Below are positions 17,954 to 27,828 of a stretch of 64,000 bases of DNA, in pieces. The DNA comes from Alphaproteobacteria bacterium (lineage in GTDB: Bacteria > Pseudomonadota > Alphaproteobacteria > Rhodobacterales > Rhodobacteraceae). Under the pieces are notes generated by a model, which was given only the letters and a program-made list of their open reading frames with translations, was not told where the DNA came from and searched no databases. The position numbers and the translations under genes were made by a program. Every line of letters begins with the position of its first letter. The first letter of the stretch is position 1. The stretch lies in contig JAUIFH010000011.1 of the NCBI GenBank assembly GCA_030429495.1, positions 22,587 to 86,586 of the forward strand, written 5' to 3'.

Positions 17954-18793
17954 ATGGCCTACAAATCGATACTCACGATCACAACCGACCCGGACGGCGC
18001 AGCCGCGCAGATCGACGCCGCCGTGGCGCTTGCCCGCCGCGAGGACGCACATCTCGACGTTCTCTGCATTGGCGTGGACCAGACCCAGACCGGATACTAC
18101 TACGCCGGCGCTACCGCGATCCTGACGCAGGAAGCGTATAACCAGGCGAAGGAGGAAGCCGCCGCCGCCGAAGCCGCGGTGCGCAAGCGCCTTGCCGCCG
18201 AGGATATCCGCTGGGCAGTCGACACCGCGGTCGGCCAGATCGGCGCCCTGTCCCGGCCGGTCGCGCTGCAGGCGCGCTTTTCCGATCTGGTCGTCCTGTC
18301 CAAGCCCTACGGCGCTCAGGGCGGCGCGGCGGCCGAGGCAATCGTCGAAGCAGCACTTTTCGAGGGTCGCGCACCGGTCCTTGTCCTGCCGGAAGGTTAT
18401 TCCGGGGCCGACTATGGCCAGCGCATCGCACTCGCCTGGAACCAGAGCGACGAGGCGCTGATCGCAACCCGCGCGGCACTGCCGATCCTGAAATCGGCCG
18501 CGGCCGTGGACATCACCATCATCGACCCGCCGGCGCATGGCCCGGAGCGGTCCGATCCGGGCGGAATGCTCTCGCAGCTCCTGTCGCGCCATGGCGTTCA
18601 TGCCGAGGTTTCCGTTCTTGCCAAGACCCTGCCCCGGACATCGGAAATCCTGTCCCGCCATGTCCGCGACATCAATGCCGACATGGTCGTGATGGGCGCC
18701 TACAGCCATTCCCGCTTCCGCGAGGCGATCCTCGGCGGAACCACGCGGAACATGCTCGAACATACCGAGGTGCCCGTCTTCATGGCGCATTGA
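17954..18793 (+). CDS. Universal stress protein, UspA family
   Basis: A 279-residue cytoplasmic protein with two Usp-like halves. The first starts AYKSILTITTDPDG. The C-terminal half ends with DMVVMGAYSHSRFREAILGG and MLEHTEVPVFMAH, which carries the nucleotide-binding G-x2-G-x9-G(S/T)-like region. The ATG at 17954 follows AAGGAGATG; the longer frame to 17804 runs across the FNR boxes. Divergent from ccoN with an FNR box in front, it is probably induced at low oxygen. The molecular target is unknown. Confidence 0.9.
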   Translation: MAYKSILTITTDPDGAAAQIDAAVALARREDAHLDVLCIGVDQTQTGYYYAGATAILTQEAYNQAKEEAAAAEAAVRKRLAAEDIRWAVDTAVGQIGALSRPVALQARFSDLVVLSKPYGAQGGAAAEAIVEAALFEGRAPVLVLPEGYSGADYGQRIALAWNQSDEALIATRAALPILKSAAAVDITIIDPPAHGPERSDPGGMLSQLLSRHGVHAEVSVLAKTLPRTSEILSRHVRDINADMVVMGAYSHSRFREAILGGTTRNMLEHTEVPVFMAH

Positions 18794-18861
18794 AGGGGCG
18801 ACCTTTTCAGGACCGGAGAGCAATCATCCCATACCGGCAAGCGCCTGACCCGTTCTCCGGC

Positions 18862-20424
18862 TCAGATCACCTCGACAGCGCCGGCATAGGCCGCGACGAT
18901 GTGTTCGTCGGCGTGGGCCGCCAGCGCCGCGATCTCGCGCAGCGCGTCCTCGCCCAGAACACCCTCTTCCGGCGCCGACGCGATGGCGGCAAGCGCCGCG
19001 TCGCGCGCCTCGTCGAAGGCGGCGCGCCGGCCCGATTTCTCGTAGTCGTCGCGCCCCTGGCGCAGGAACACCTGAGGCGAAAGCTGGTCGCGGCAGGTGG
19101 CAATCGTGTGGGCGCTGTCAAGGAAATGCCCGCCGGTCCGGATGCGCATCATCTCGTCCCAGTTCAGATCCTCTTCGGCCAGTGACGGCTTCCGGACGAA
19201 GCGCCGCATCATCGCGCCGATCTCATTGTCCAGCACCGCCTGAACCGGGCTGAAAACCGTGGCGCATTCCAGCTGGCCGACGCCGCCGAGGATATCGGCC
19301 CCCGCCAGCGCGACGGTCTGCCCGATCAGGGCACGCTCGGCCATCGACTGGTGATCCGCATCCGGCGTGTCGGAGCCCGACCCGTAGGTATGCGCCAGCA
19401 TCCCGAAGCCCCGCTTCATCAGCTGGATCGACATGTTCGCCGCCTGAAGGCTTTCCACGCAGGATTGCAGTGCCGAGCCGGTCCGCATGTCGAGCGTGAA
19501 CATCAGCGGCGTCGCGATGACCGGCGTTCCGGGCGCAAGGATATGTGCCATCACAGTCATGCCGACGATTTCGGCCGCCGCCATGATCGCCATCGACGGC
19601 ACCGAGAGCGGCGCGGTCCCCCCGGACGAGGGCAGCGAACAGGCATGAAGCGGCACACCGTATTTGCCTGCCTCGATGATGACCTGCGTGTCCATGAACT
19701 TGAATTCCAAGGGCGTGAACGAACAGGTGATCGCACTGGTGATCGGGTTGGCGCGCAGTTCCGCCTCGCCGCCGGCCGCGATGGCAGCGATCTTCATCAG
19801 GTATTCGATGTTCTGCCACTGGTAGGGCTGCATCCAGACATGCTTGTGGGTCCGCGCGATGAGGCGGCCGAAGCTGTGGATGTCGGCGGTCTTCTCCGGC
19901 ACGCCGTGAACGAAGGGATGGGCGATGAAGCCCACCTGGTCGAGCGTGTTGGCGACCGCCGCGATCTCGCTGACCGCCGTCAGGTCCATGTTGCGATAGC
20001 TCGCGTCGCGCGGGTTCACATAGCCATGCGCGCCGGTGCCCGTGCGCATGACGAAGCCGCCGTCCGGGCGCGGCAGGTCGAGGTCAAGCGCCCGCTTCTT
20101 TCCGGCCAGCCGCACCGATTTCGGCGTCGCGGAAAGTGCTTCAAGCGTCAGTTCGCGCGGCAGGCGCAGGCGATCGGCATCCCGGCCGGGTTTCGCGCCC
20201 GCCTTCAGAAAGGATGCGCGTGCCTCGGGGTGCAGCACGACAACACCGTAGTCGGCCAACAGGTCGATGACCTTGCCGCGCAGCATGCCGATATCGGCAT
20301 CGCTGAGAAATCCGAACAGGGCGCGTTCATGGTGTTGTGCCTCCTGCCGGAAAGCGCTGGCAGTGTCAGAATGGCGCTGCGGGCGGTCGCGGCGTGTGGC
20401 GCGGGATGTGGAGCGGCGTTCCAT
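18862..20424 (-). CDS. Trimethylamine methyltransferase (MttB) superfamily protein, non-pyrrolysine
   Basis: A 520-residue TIM-barrel protein of the MttB family of corrinoid-dependent methyltransferases. The reading frame is continuous with no in-frame amber codon, so it belongs to the non-pyrrolysine branch that includes glycine betaine methyltransferases. Recognisable segments include HGYVNPRDASYRN, ANPITSAITCSFTPLEFKF and YGSGSDTPDADHQSM. The ATG at 20424 has AGGAGG five bases upstream. No corrinoid protein or reactivase gene is near, so the methyl acceptor and substrate are unknown. Placement beside fnrL suggests use under low oxygen. Confidence 0.82.
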   Translation of the reverse strand: MERRSTSRATRRDRPQRHSDTASAFRQEAQHHERALFGFLSDADIGMLRGKVIDLLADYGVVVLHPEARASFLKAGAKPGRDADRLRLPRELTLEALSATPKSVRLAGKKRALDLDLPRPDGGFVMRTGTGAHGYVNPRDASYRNMDLTAVSEIAAVANTLDQVGFIAHPFVHGVPEKTADIHSFGRLIARTHKHVWMQPYQWQNIEYLMKIAAIAAGGEAELRANPITSAITCSFTPLEFKFMDTQVIIEAGKYGVPLHACSLPSSGGTAPLSVPSMAIMAAAEIVGMTVMAHILAPGTPVIATPLMFTLDMRTGSALQSCVESLQAANMSIQLMKRGFGMLAHTYGSGSDTPDADHQSMAERALIGQTVALAGADILGGVGQLECATVFSPVQAVLDNEIGAMMRRFVRKPSLAEEDLNWDEMMRIRTGGHFLDSAHTIATCRDQLSPQVFLRQGRDDYEKSGRRAAFDEARDAALAAIASAPEEGVLGEDALREIAALAAHADEHIVAAYAGAVEVI

Positions 20425-20559
20425 ATGTACCTCCTGGGTCAGAGAGATAGATACGGCACACACCGATTATGCTGACTGCCTGCCGACTTCAGCACCGCCG
20501 AAAATATCAAAGGCCGTGCCCTGCGGCAAAGAAAATCCGACGACCGCGCGGCAGGCTTT

Positions 20560-21312
20560 CTATCCGACGATCCCGCCATCCGAATCGTCGCCTGCCTCTT
20601 CCACCAGGCGGTCGAAATCCGGAATGACGACATGGCGCTTGCCCTCAAGCTCGATCACACCGTCGCGTTTGAGCGCCGATATCTGCCGGCTCACCGTTTC
20701 CAGCGTCAGGCCCAGATAGTCCGCCATCGCTTCCCGCGTCAGCGGCAGATCGACGACGATCTTTCCTTGCGGAGCCTTCATCTTCAGGCCGGCATCCCGA
20801 CGGGCGACGATCGCCAGCAGGCTCGCGATCTTCTCGCGCGCGGTCTTGCGGCCCAGAAGCAGCATCCATTCCCGCGCCACGTCCAGTTCGTCCAGCGTCA
20901 TCTCAAGCAGGCGTTGCCCGATATGCGGTGTCTTCACCATCAGCTCTTCGAACGGCTTCTTGCGGAAGCAGCACATCAGCAGGTCGGTGGTCGCGACGAC
21001 GTTGTAGGGTGCCGTGTCGCGCCCCGGCCGACCGACGAAATCAGACGGGAACAGCAGCCCCACCGTCTGGGTCCGCCCGTCCTCCATCACCTGGCTCAGT
21101 GTCGCGACCCCGGTAACGACGGACGCCACGAAATCCATCCGGTCTCCCGACCAGATCAGCGTCTGCCCGGCCTCGAAGCTGCGGTAGAACTTGATCTGGT
21201 CAAGCGACGCGAGTTCGTCGGCCTCGCAGCGCGCGCAGACGGCCTTGTGGCGAATCGGGCAATTCCCGCAGCTCGGCGCCGAAAGTGGAACGTCGTGAAG
21301 GGTCATCTGCAT
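20560..21312 (-). CDS. fnrL: Oxygen-sensing Crp/Fnr-family regulator FnrL
   Basis: A 250-residue activator with an N-terminal Cys cluster (C15, C18, C26, C29) plus C114/C115, enough to hold an oxygen-labile 4Fe-4S cluster. The cyclic-nucleotide-like domain (about 35-150) leads to a dimer helix and a helix-turn-helix whose recognition helix reads LTLETVSRQISAL. Its E-x-x-S-R residues specify TTGAT half-sites, matching the four boxes seen in this window. One box ends just three bases from its own ATG, suggesting autoregulation. An alternative start at residue 3 is possible. Confidence 0.96.
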   Translation of the reverse strand: MQMTLHDVPLSAPSCGNCPIRHKAVCARCEADELASLDQIKFYRSFEAGQTLIWSGDRMDFVASVVTGVATLSQVMEDGRTQTVGLLFPSDFVGRPGRDTAPYNVVATTDLLMCCFRKKPFEELMVKTPHIGQRLLEMTLDELDVAREWMLLLGRKTAREKIASLLAIVARRDAGLKMKAPQGKIVVDLPLTREAMADYLGLTLETVSRQISALKRDGVIELEGKRHVVIPDFDRLVEEAGDDSDGGIVG

Positions 21313-21314
21313 CT

Positions 21315-21328
21315 TTGATCTGGGTCAA
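21315..21328. promoter_or_regulatory. FNR box between fnrL and hemN
   Basis: TTGATCTGGGTCAA matches the FNR dyad with one change. It lies three bases in front of the fnrL ATG, where a bound protein would block fnrL expression. For hemN it is followed 30 bases on by CATAAC (21349-21354), a plausible -10, which places the transcript start at about 21363, one base before the hemN ATG. Confidence 0.85.
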
Positions 21329-21363
21329 TGTAAGGGCCTGCACCCGTGCATAACGCTAGGCTC

Positions 21364-22719
21364 ATGGCAACTGAATCGCAACTCTCGCGGCTCGGACTCT
21401 TTGACGCGCGCGTGCCGCGTTATACGAGCTACCCGACGGCGCCGCATTTCAATTCGAACACGGGCGAGGAAGATTTCCGTCGCTGGATCGAGGCTATTGA
21501 TCCGGGCGCCCGGATTTCGCTTTACCTGCATGTCCCGTTCTGCCGCCGCCTGTGCTGGTTCTGCGCCTGCCGCACGCAGGGGACGACGTCGGACGAACCC
21601 GTCCGCGCCTATGTGGAAACGCTGAAGGCAGAACTGGCCCTGCTGAAGGCACATCTGCCATCGGGTGTCACCCTGTCGCGCCTGCACTGGGGCGGCGGCA
21701 CACCGACCCTCCTGTCGCCCGCCGCGATGAGCGACCTCGCCGGCGCGGTGTTCGACGTCGTGCCGATGGGCGACGATGCGGAGTTCTCGGTCGAGATCGA
21801 CCCGAATGAAATCGACGCGGGCCGTCTTGACGCGCTGGCTGCGGCGGGAATGAACCGTGCCTCGATCGGGGTGCAGGATTTCGATCCGCAGATCCAGAAG
21901 ACGATCGGCCGGGATCAGAGCTTCGAGATTACGAAGATCGCAGTGGATATGATCCGCGAACGCGGCATCCGCTCGCTCAATGCCGATATCCTGTTCGGGT
22001 TGCCGGGCCAATCGACGGCCCGGATCGCGGCATCGGTCCAGAAGCTCCTGTCGCTCGGCCCGGACCGGGTTGCCCTCTACGGCTACGCCCATGTTCCGTG
22101 GATGGCCCGTCGGCAGGTGATGATCCCGTCCGACACGCTGCCCCGCCCCGAGGAACGGCTCCAGCTCTTTGAAACGGCGCGCGAGCTTTTCGTGGCGGAC
22201 GGCTATGCCGAGATCGGGATCGACCACTTTGCCCTGCCCGGCGACGGGCTTGCGGTAGCCGCGCGCGAAGGCCGGCTGCGGCGGAACTTCCAGGGCTATA
22301 CGGACGACACGGCACCGGTTCTGGTCGGGCTCGGCGCATCGTCTATCTCGCGTTTCCCGCAAGGATATGCGCAGAACGCCCCCGCGACGTCGGCCTATGC
22401 CCGCGCCATCCGCGAGGGCCGCTTCGCGACCGCCCGTGGCCACGAGTTCAGTGGAGAGGATCGCCTGCGCGCGCGGATGATCGAGGCGTTGATGTGCGAT
22501 TTCCGCATCGACTCTGCCGAGTTGCAGCGCGATTTCGGTGTGGCCGCGACGCGGATCAGAGCACTGTTCGACATCGCGATGCGTGAGTTCGGCGACATGC
22601 TGGAAGTCGCGGACGGTGACCTCGTCATTCCCGAACGCGCCCGCCCGCTTACCCGCATGATCGCCCGGGCCTTCGACGCCTACGACCTTTCGAAGGCCGG
22701 ACACAGCCCCGCCGTCTAA
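21364..22719 (+). CDS. hemN: Oxygen-independent coproporphyrinogen III oxidase (radical SAM)
   Basis: A 451-residue radical-SAM enzyme that makes protoporphyrinogen IX from coproporphyrinogen III without O2. The cluster motif HVPFCRRLCWFC gives C60, C64 and C67. The N-terminal LFDARVPRYTSYPTAPHF segment is characteristic of true HemN rather than HemW. GGGTPT and the C-terminal HemN domain are intact. I use the ATG at 21364; a GTG at 21346 would add six residues. Transcription is divergent from fnrL and the FNR box in front indicates low-oxygen induction. Confidence 0.97.
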   Translation: MATESQLSRLGLFDARVPRYTSYPTAPHFNSNTGEEDFRRWIEAIDPGARISLYLHVPFCRRLCWFCACRTQGTTSDEPVRAYVETLKAELALLKAHLPSGVTLSRLHWGGGTPTLLSPAAMSDLAGAVFDVVPMGDDAEFSVEIDPNEIDAGRLDALAAAGMNRASIGVQDFDPQIQKTIGRDQSFEITKIAVDMIRERGIRSLNADILFGLPGQSTARIAASVQKLLSLGPDRVALYGYAHVPWMARRQVMIPSDTLPRPEERLQLFETARELFVADGYAEIGIDHFALPGDGLAVAAREGRLRRNFQGYTDDTAPVLVGLGASSISRFPQGYAQNAPATSAYARAIREGRFATARGHEFSGEDRLRARMIEALMCDFRIDSAELQRDFGVAATRIRALFDIAMREFGDMLEVADGDLVIPERARPLTRMIARAFDAYDLSKAGHSPAV

Positions 22720-22800
22720 GGCGTCTCGGGTATCAACCCAAGCAGCACGTATCCGAACCGGGAAGACCCGGGTTCCGATGCGTCCGCTCTTCGGACCGGT

Positions 22801-24018
22801 TCAGGTGGAAGCGCGCCCTTCGACAAAGTCGATCAGCCGCGGCAGGCAGCGGCGCTTGAGATCGTATTCCGCTACGATCGTTTCGCGCGCGGCCGCGCGC
22901 AGCGGGGCGCCCGCGCCCGGATCGGCCAGCGCCGCGATCAAGGCCCGCGACCATCCCGCGACATCGAAGAAATCTACCAGCCGGCCATTCTCGCCGTCGC
23001 GGATCAGTTCCTCGACCGGCGCCGTCTTCGATCCGATGACAAGCGCACCCGCGCTCATGGCTTCCAGCATCGACCACGACAGGACGAAGGGGTAGGTCAG
23101 ATAGGCATGGACCCGCGTCACCTGCATCAGCGCGAGGAACTGGTCGTAAGGCACCCGCCCGAGGAAATGGACACGGGACGCGTCGATCCGGTTGCCGACC
23201 TCGTCGAGCAATTCCTGCTTCCACGTCCGGTCCTTCCCCGGTGCGGTGCCGTAACTGCTGCCATCCCCGCCGACGATCACGACCTGAGCATCGGGACGGG
23301 CGGCCATCACTTCGGGCAGCGCGCGCATGAAGATGTGGTAGCCGCGATAGGGTTCGAGATTGCGGTTCACGAAGCTCAGCACCGCATCGCCCGGCGCGAG
23401 GACACGGCCACCCGGCAGCGTCAGGCGCGCAGCAGGGTCGGGGCGCACCTTGTCGGTGTCGATCCCGTCATGGATCACGCTGATCTTTCGCCGCAGGTCC
23501 CCGGGGAAAGTCGACGCCTGCCACTCCGTCGGCGCAAGCGCGGCATCCGCCTCGGAGATCGCCTGAAGCAGATGGGCGCGGCGCGCAACAACGGAAACGC
23601 GCGACGAGAACTCATCGCGCGGGAATTCCGGGTCAAAACCGGTATCGGCCCCGCTTGAGCGGTAATAGAACTCCGCGTAGGTCAGGTGCCGCGCATCCGG
23701 CCAGATTTCCCGCAGGAATAGCGTCTCGCCCCAGCCGCCATGGCCGAAGACGATGTCGGGCACATAACCCTTTTCGGCGCGAAGCTGCTCTGCCGCCCGC
23801 GCCACGACGACACCGCGACCGGCCATTTCCGCATAGGTGCGGGCAACGCCCGTCCCCTTGCTTTCCGGTGGGGTCCGGTATCGCGCGACGGGTACCGGCG
23901 AGGGGCGCCGGTTGTTCTCCGTCGTCAGGCCCAGCACGTGATGGCCGCGCGCGACCAGGGCCGGCGCCAGATGCAGGAACTGGCCCGGAAAGTTCTGATG
24001 GACGAAAAGGATCTTCAT
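22801..24018 (-). CDS. Glycosyltransferase family 4 protein
   Basis: A 405-residue GT-B-fold glycosyltransferase. The N-terminus MKILFVHQNFPGQFLHLAPAL and the C-terminal donor-binding region (SMLEAMSAGALVIGS, TAPVEELIRDGENGRLVDF) match family 4, with the E-x7-E motif present. It should transfer a sugar to an exported glycan or lipid; the acceptor is unknown. Its ATG overlaps the yejF stop as ATGA, so it is translated with the peptide-importer operon, an unusual partnership. Confidence 0.85.
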   Translation of the reverse strand: MKILFVHQNFPGQFLHLAPALVARGHHVLGLTTENNRRPSPVPVARYRTPPESKGTGVARTYAEMAGRGVVVARAAEQLRAEKGYVPDIVFGHGGWGETLFLREIWPDARHLTYAEFYYRSSGADTGFDPEFPRDEFSSRVSVVARRAHLLQAISEADAALAPTEWQASTFPGDLRRKISVIHDGIDTDKVRPDPAARLTLPGGRVLAPGDAVLSFVNRNLEPYRGYHIFMRALPEVMAARPDAQVVIVGGDGSSYGTAPGKDRTWKQELLDEVGNRIDASRVHFLGRVPYDQFLALMQVTRVHAYLTYPFVLSWSMLEAMSAGALVIGSKTAPVEELIRDGENGRLVDFFDVAGWSRALIAALADPGAGAPLRAAARETIVAEYDLKRRCLPRLIDFVEGRAST

Positions 24019-25613
24019 GCCGGCCGCGCCGTGCCGAACGCCGCCGCCATCAGCTCGCGGGTATAGTCGGTCTGCGGCCGGTCGAAGACCGCGTCGCCAT
24101 CGCCAGTCTCTACCACGTCGCCCGCCTTCATCACGATGATCTTGTGAGCAAGCGCGCGGACCACGCGCAGGTCATGGCTGATGAACAGATAGGCCAGCCC
24201 GTAGCGGCGCTGGAGATCGCGCAGAAGGTCGACGATCTGCACCTGCACCGTCATGTCGAGCGCGGATGTCGGCTCATCCAGCACGACGACCTTCGGGCGC
24301 AGGATCATGGCGCGCGCGATGGCGATCCTCTGCCGCTGCCCGCCGGAGAATTCGTGCGGATAGCGTTCCATCGTCGCCGGGTCGAGGCCGACCTCCGCCA
24401 TGATCTCCGCGACCATCTCGCGCCGGTCGCGGCCTTTCTCCACACCGTGAACACTCAGACCCTCGGCGATGATCTCCTCGGCCGTCATGCGCGGCGACAG
24501 GCTGCCATAGGGGTCCTGAAAGACGATCTGCATGTCGCGGCGCAGCCGCCGCAGCTCGCGCGGACGCCAGCCGGATATGTCCTGGCCGAGATAGACGATC
24601 GGCCCGTCGCTCGCGATCAGCCGCATGATGCCCAGTGCGAGCGTCGTCTTGCCCGACCCGCTTTCGCCGACGATGCCCAGCGTCTCGCCCGCGCGGACCG
24701 AGATCGTCGCGGCATTCACCGCCTTTACGTGGCCGACCGTGCGCCGAAGCAGGCCGCGCTGGATCGGGAACCAGACGCGCAGGTTGTCGGTGCGCACGAT
24801 TTCCTCGGCGCCCTCGGGCACCGGGTCGGGCCGTCCCTTCGGCTCGGCGGCCAGCAGCTTACGGGTATAGGGGTGCTGCGGATTGGCGAAAATCTCGGCG
24901 ACGGCGCCCTGTTCGACGATCTCGCCGCCCTGCATCACGCAGACACGGTCCGCGATGCGCCGCACGATGCCCAAATCATGGCTGATGAACAGAAGGCTCA
25001 ACTTCTCCCGTTCCTTCAGCTCCGCCAGAAGCTCAAGGATCTGCGCCTGAATCGTGACATCCAGCGCAGTCGTCGGCTCGTCCGCGATCAGCAGGTCGGG
25101 CCGGTTGGCCAGTGCCATCGCGATCATGACCCGCTGACGCTGTCCGCCCGAAAGCTGGTGCGGATAGTCGGCAAGCCGGCTTTCCGGGTCTCGGATTCCG
25201 ACCTCGTCGAGAAGTTCGACGATCCGCGCCCGCGCCGCCGCGCCGCCGATACCCTGATGCAAGGCAAGGCTTTCGGCCAGCTGCTTTTCGATCGTGTGGA
25301 GCGGATTGAGCGATGTCATCGGCTCCTGGAAGATGAAGCTGATATCGTTGCCGCGCACCTCGCGCAGATGATCTTCGGAGGCGCCGACCATTTCCCGGCC
25401 GCGATAGCTTACCGAGCCGGACACATCCGCATTTCCGCCCAAGAGCGACACCGTGGACAGCGCCGTAACCGACTTGCCCGAGCCGCTTTCGCCGACCAGG
25501 GCCACGGTTTCGCCGGCACCGACGGTGAAGCTCACGCCTTTCACGGCATGGATCACCTTCCCGTCCTGAAGGAAATCGACCTTCAGGTCGCGGATGTCGA
25601 GGACCGCGCTCAT
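24015..25613 (-). CDS. yejF: Peptide/microcin C-type ABC transporter, fused double ATPase
   Basis: A 532-residue cytoplasmic ATPase with two nucleotide-binding domains. The first has GESGSGKS and LSGGQRQRV; the second GESGSGKTT and FSGGQRQRI, each with Walker B (LLIADEPTTALD, VVLDEPTSALD). The duplicated OppD/OppF-like layout is that of YejF. The start MSAVLDIRDLKVDF overlaps the yejE stop as ATGA. It powers the YejBE permease for import of oligopeptides or microcin C-like compounds. Confidence 0.93.
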   Translation of the reverse strand: MSAVLDIRDLKVDFLQDGKVIHAVKGVSFTVGAGETVALVGESGSGKSVTALSTVSLLGGNADVSGSVSYRGREMVGASEDHLREVRGNDISFIFQEPMTSLNPLHTIEKQLAESLALHQGIGGAAARARIVELLDEVGIRDPESRLADYPHQLSGGQRQRVMIAMALANRPDLLIADEPTTALDVTIQAQILELLAELKEREKLSLLFISHDLGIVRRIADRVCVMQGGEIVEQGAVAEIFANPQHPYTRKLLAAEPKGRPDPVPEGAEEIVRTDNLRVWFPIQRGLLRRTVGHVKAVNAATISVRAGETLGIVGESGSGKTTLALGIMRLIASDGPIVYLGQDISGWRPRELRRLRRDMQIVFQDPYGSLSPRMTAEEIIAEGLSVHGVEKGRDRREMVAEIMAEVGLDPATMERYPHEFSGGQRQRIAIARAMILRPKVVVLDEPTSALDMTVQVQIVDLLRDLQRRYGLAYLFISHDLRVVRALAHKIIVMKAGDVVETGDGDAVFDRPQTDYTRELMAAAFGTARPA

Positions 25614-26713
25614 TTGAACGTTTTCCGCGGATCGAAAGCATCGCGCACGCCCTCGAAGATGAAGACGAGAAGCGACAGCATGATGGCGAAGGTGAAGAAG
25701 GCCGAGAAGCCAAGCCACGGCGCCTGAAGGTTCGACTTGCCCTGAAGTGCCAGTTCGCCCAGCGAGGGCAGCGACGACGGCAGCCCGTAGCCGAGATAGT
25801 CGAGCCCGGCCAAGGTGCTGATACCCCCGGTGATCATGAACGGCATCAGGGTGAGCGTCGCCACCATCGCGTTCGGCAGGATGTGGCGGGCCATGATCAC
25901 CCTGTCACTGACGCCGAGCGCACGCGCGGCGCGGACGTATTCGAAGTTCCGCGCCCGCAGGAATTCCGCCCGCACGACGCCGACCAGTGCAGGCCAGCCG
26001 AAGAGGACGACGATGAAGGCCAGAAGCCCGAAACTTCGCCCCAGAACCGCGAACAGGATGATGATGACGTAGATCGAGGGCGTCGACCCCCATATCTCCA
26101 GCAGCCGCTGGAAGGTCAGGTCCACCCAGCCACCGAAATAGCCCTGCACCGCGCCCGCCGCGATGCCCAGAAGGCTGGCGCAGGCGGTCACGATCAGCGT
26201 GAAGAGGATGGAGATGCGGAAACCGTAGATGATCCGCGCCAGAACATCGCGGGACGTGTCATCGGTGCCAAGCCAGTGGTCGCCGTCGGGCGCGGAGGGG
26301 GCGGTGCCGACATTGTTGATCGTGTTGTAGCTGTAGGGGATCGGCGGCCAGAGGATCCAGCCCTTCTCGATCGCCTCGCCCTCGACCACGCCGTCAGCGG
26401 CATCCTCGATCACCGCTTCCGGGTCGTCGAAGCAGGCCTCAAGCCCGCCGCTGACGATCAGGCAGCGCACTTCCGGCTCGCGGTAGATCGCCTCCGTCCG
26501 GAAATCGCCGCCAAAGGCGGTTTCGGGATAGAACTTGTAGACCGGGACATGCAGCGCGCCACGATAGCTGACGAGGATCGGCTTGTCGTTCGCGATGAAC
26601 TCCGCAAACAGCGACAGCACGAACAGGACGGTGAATATCCACAGCGACCAGAACGCCCGCCGGTTCGCGGTGAAGTTGCGCCAGCGGCGCTGGTTGAGAG
26701 GGGACAGCCGCAT
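25610..26713 (-). CDS. yejE: Peptide ABC transporter permease
   Basis: A 367-residue inner-membrane permease of the OppC/DppC type. There is an N-terminal helix (about 21-40), a long periplasmic loop (LVSYRGALHVPVYKFYPETA and beyond) typical of YejE, and a C-terminal five-helix core with the EAA-like loop EYVRAARALGVSDRVIMARHI. The ATG overlaps the yejB stop as TGATG. Confidence 0.93.
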   Translation of the reverse strand: MRLSPLNQRRWRNFTANRRAFWSLWIFTVLFVLSLFAEFIANDKPILVSYRGALHVPVYKFYPETAFGGDFRTEAIYREPEVRCLIVSGGLEACFDDPEAVIEDAADGVVEGEAIEKGWILWPPIPYSYNTINNVGTAPSAPDGDHWLGTDDTSRDVLARIIYGFRISILFTLIVTACASLLGIAAGAVQGYFGGWVDLTFQRLLEIWGSTPSIYVIIILFAVLGRSFGLLAFIVVLFGWPALVGVVRAEFLRARNFEYVRAARALGVSDRVIMARHILPNAMVATLTLMPFMITGGISTLAGLDYLGYGLPSSLPSLGELALQGKSNLQAPWLGFSAFFTFAIMLSLLVFIFEGVRDAFDPRKTFK

Positions 26714-27798
26714 CAGCCCGCCCGCTTCTCGAAGTCGATCCGGGGATCGACGAAGACATACATCAGGTCCGACAGGATGCCGATCAGCAGGCCGAGCAGG
26801 CCGAAGGCATAGAGCGTGCCGAAGACGATCGGATAGTCGCGCGCCACCACCGCCTCGAAGCCGAGCCGCCCCAGCCCGTCGAGCGAGAAGATGGTTTCGA
26901 TCAGCAGGCTCGACCCGAACAGGACCGCGAGGAAGAGGCCCGGAAAGCCCGCGATGATGATCAGCATCGCATTGCGGAACACATGGCCGTAAAGCACACG
27001 GCCCTCGGTCAGCCCCTTGGCCTTCGCGGTCAGGACATACTGTTTGTTGATCTCGTCGAGGAAGCTGTTCTTGGTCAGCAGCGTCAGGGTGGCGAAACTG
27101 GAAATCGTGGTGGCGACGATCGGCAGAGTGATGTGCCAGAAATAGTCCACCGTCTTGCCGATCATGGTCAGATCGTCCCAGTTGTCCGAGACGAGGCCGC
27201 GCAGCGGGAAGATGCGCCAGTAACTGCCGCCCGCGAACAGGACGATCAGCAGCACCGCGAAGAGGAACCCCGGTATCGCGTAGCCGACGATGATCGCGCC
27301 CGAGGTCCAGGTATCGAACCGCGACCCGTCGCGCACCGCCTTGCGGATGCCGAGCGGGATCGAGATGAGATAGGCCAGCAAGGTTGACCAGAGCCCCAGC
27401 GTGATCGAGACCGGCATCTTCTCGATTACGAGGTCCACGACCGAAATCTTGCGGAAATAGCTTTCCCCGAAATCGAAGCGCAGGTAGTCGCCGATCATCT
27501 TGAAGAACCGCTCGTGCGCCGGTTTGTCGAGGCCGAACTGCTTCTCCAGCTGGTCAATGAATTCCGGCGGCAGGCCGCGCGCACCCATGTAACGCTCGTC
27601 GCCGCCGATCTGTTCCTGCGCGCCGCCGTCGCCGCCGCCGGCGATGTTGCGGAACACGTCGCCCTCGCCCTCCAGCCGGGCGATGATCTGTTCGACCGGA
27701 CCGCCCGGCACGAATTGCGTGAGCGTGAAGTTGATCAGCATGATCCCGAACAAGGTCGGGATCATCAGCAGCAGTCTTCGCAGGATATACGCGCCCAT
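26713..27798 (-). CDS. yejB: Peptide ABC transporter permease
   Basis: A 361-residue OppB/DppB-type permease. The first helix [21 protein letters not shown] with the following [10 protein letters not shown] is characteristic. A Gly/Asp-rich stretch (about residues 45-75) precedes the core helices. The EAA loop appears as [21 protein letters not shown]. It lies 30 bases downstream of yejA. Confidence 0.93.
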   Translation of the reverse strand: MGAYILRRLLLMIPTLFGIMLINFTLTQFVPGGPVEQIIARLEGEGDVFRNIAGGGDGGAQEQIGGDERYMGARGLPPEFIDQLEKQFGLDKPAHERFFKMIGDYLRFDFGESYFRKISVVDLVIEKMPVSITLGLWSTLLAYLISIPLGIRKAVRDGSRFDTWTSGAIIVGYAIPGFLFAVLLIVLFAGGSYWRIFPLRGLVSDNWDDLTMIGKTVDYFWHITLPIVATTISSFATLTLLTKNSFLDEINKQYVLTAKAKGLTEGRVLYGHVFRNAMLIIIAGFPGLFLAVLFGSSLLIETIFSLDGLGRLGFEAVVARDYPIVFGTLYAFGLLGLLIGILSDLMYVFVDPRIDFEKRAG

Positions 27799-27828
27799 CG
27801 GCCGGTCTGCTCTTTCCCCGTCTGGCGC

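Noticed and set aside
18862..20424. Possible pyrrolysine-containing MttB
   Set aside because: No in-frame TAG occurs in the coding region, and Rhodobacteraceae are not known for the pyrrolysine system.
23655..25727. A 690-codon open frame on the plus strand
   Set aside because: It runs opposite the glycosyltransferase and yejF, has no recognisable domain and reflects high GC codon bias on the sense strand.
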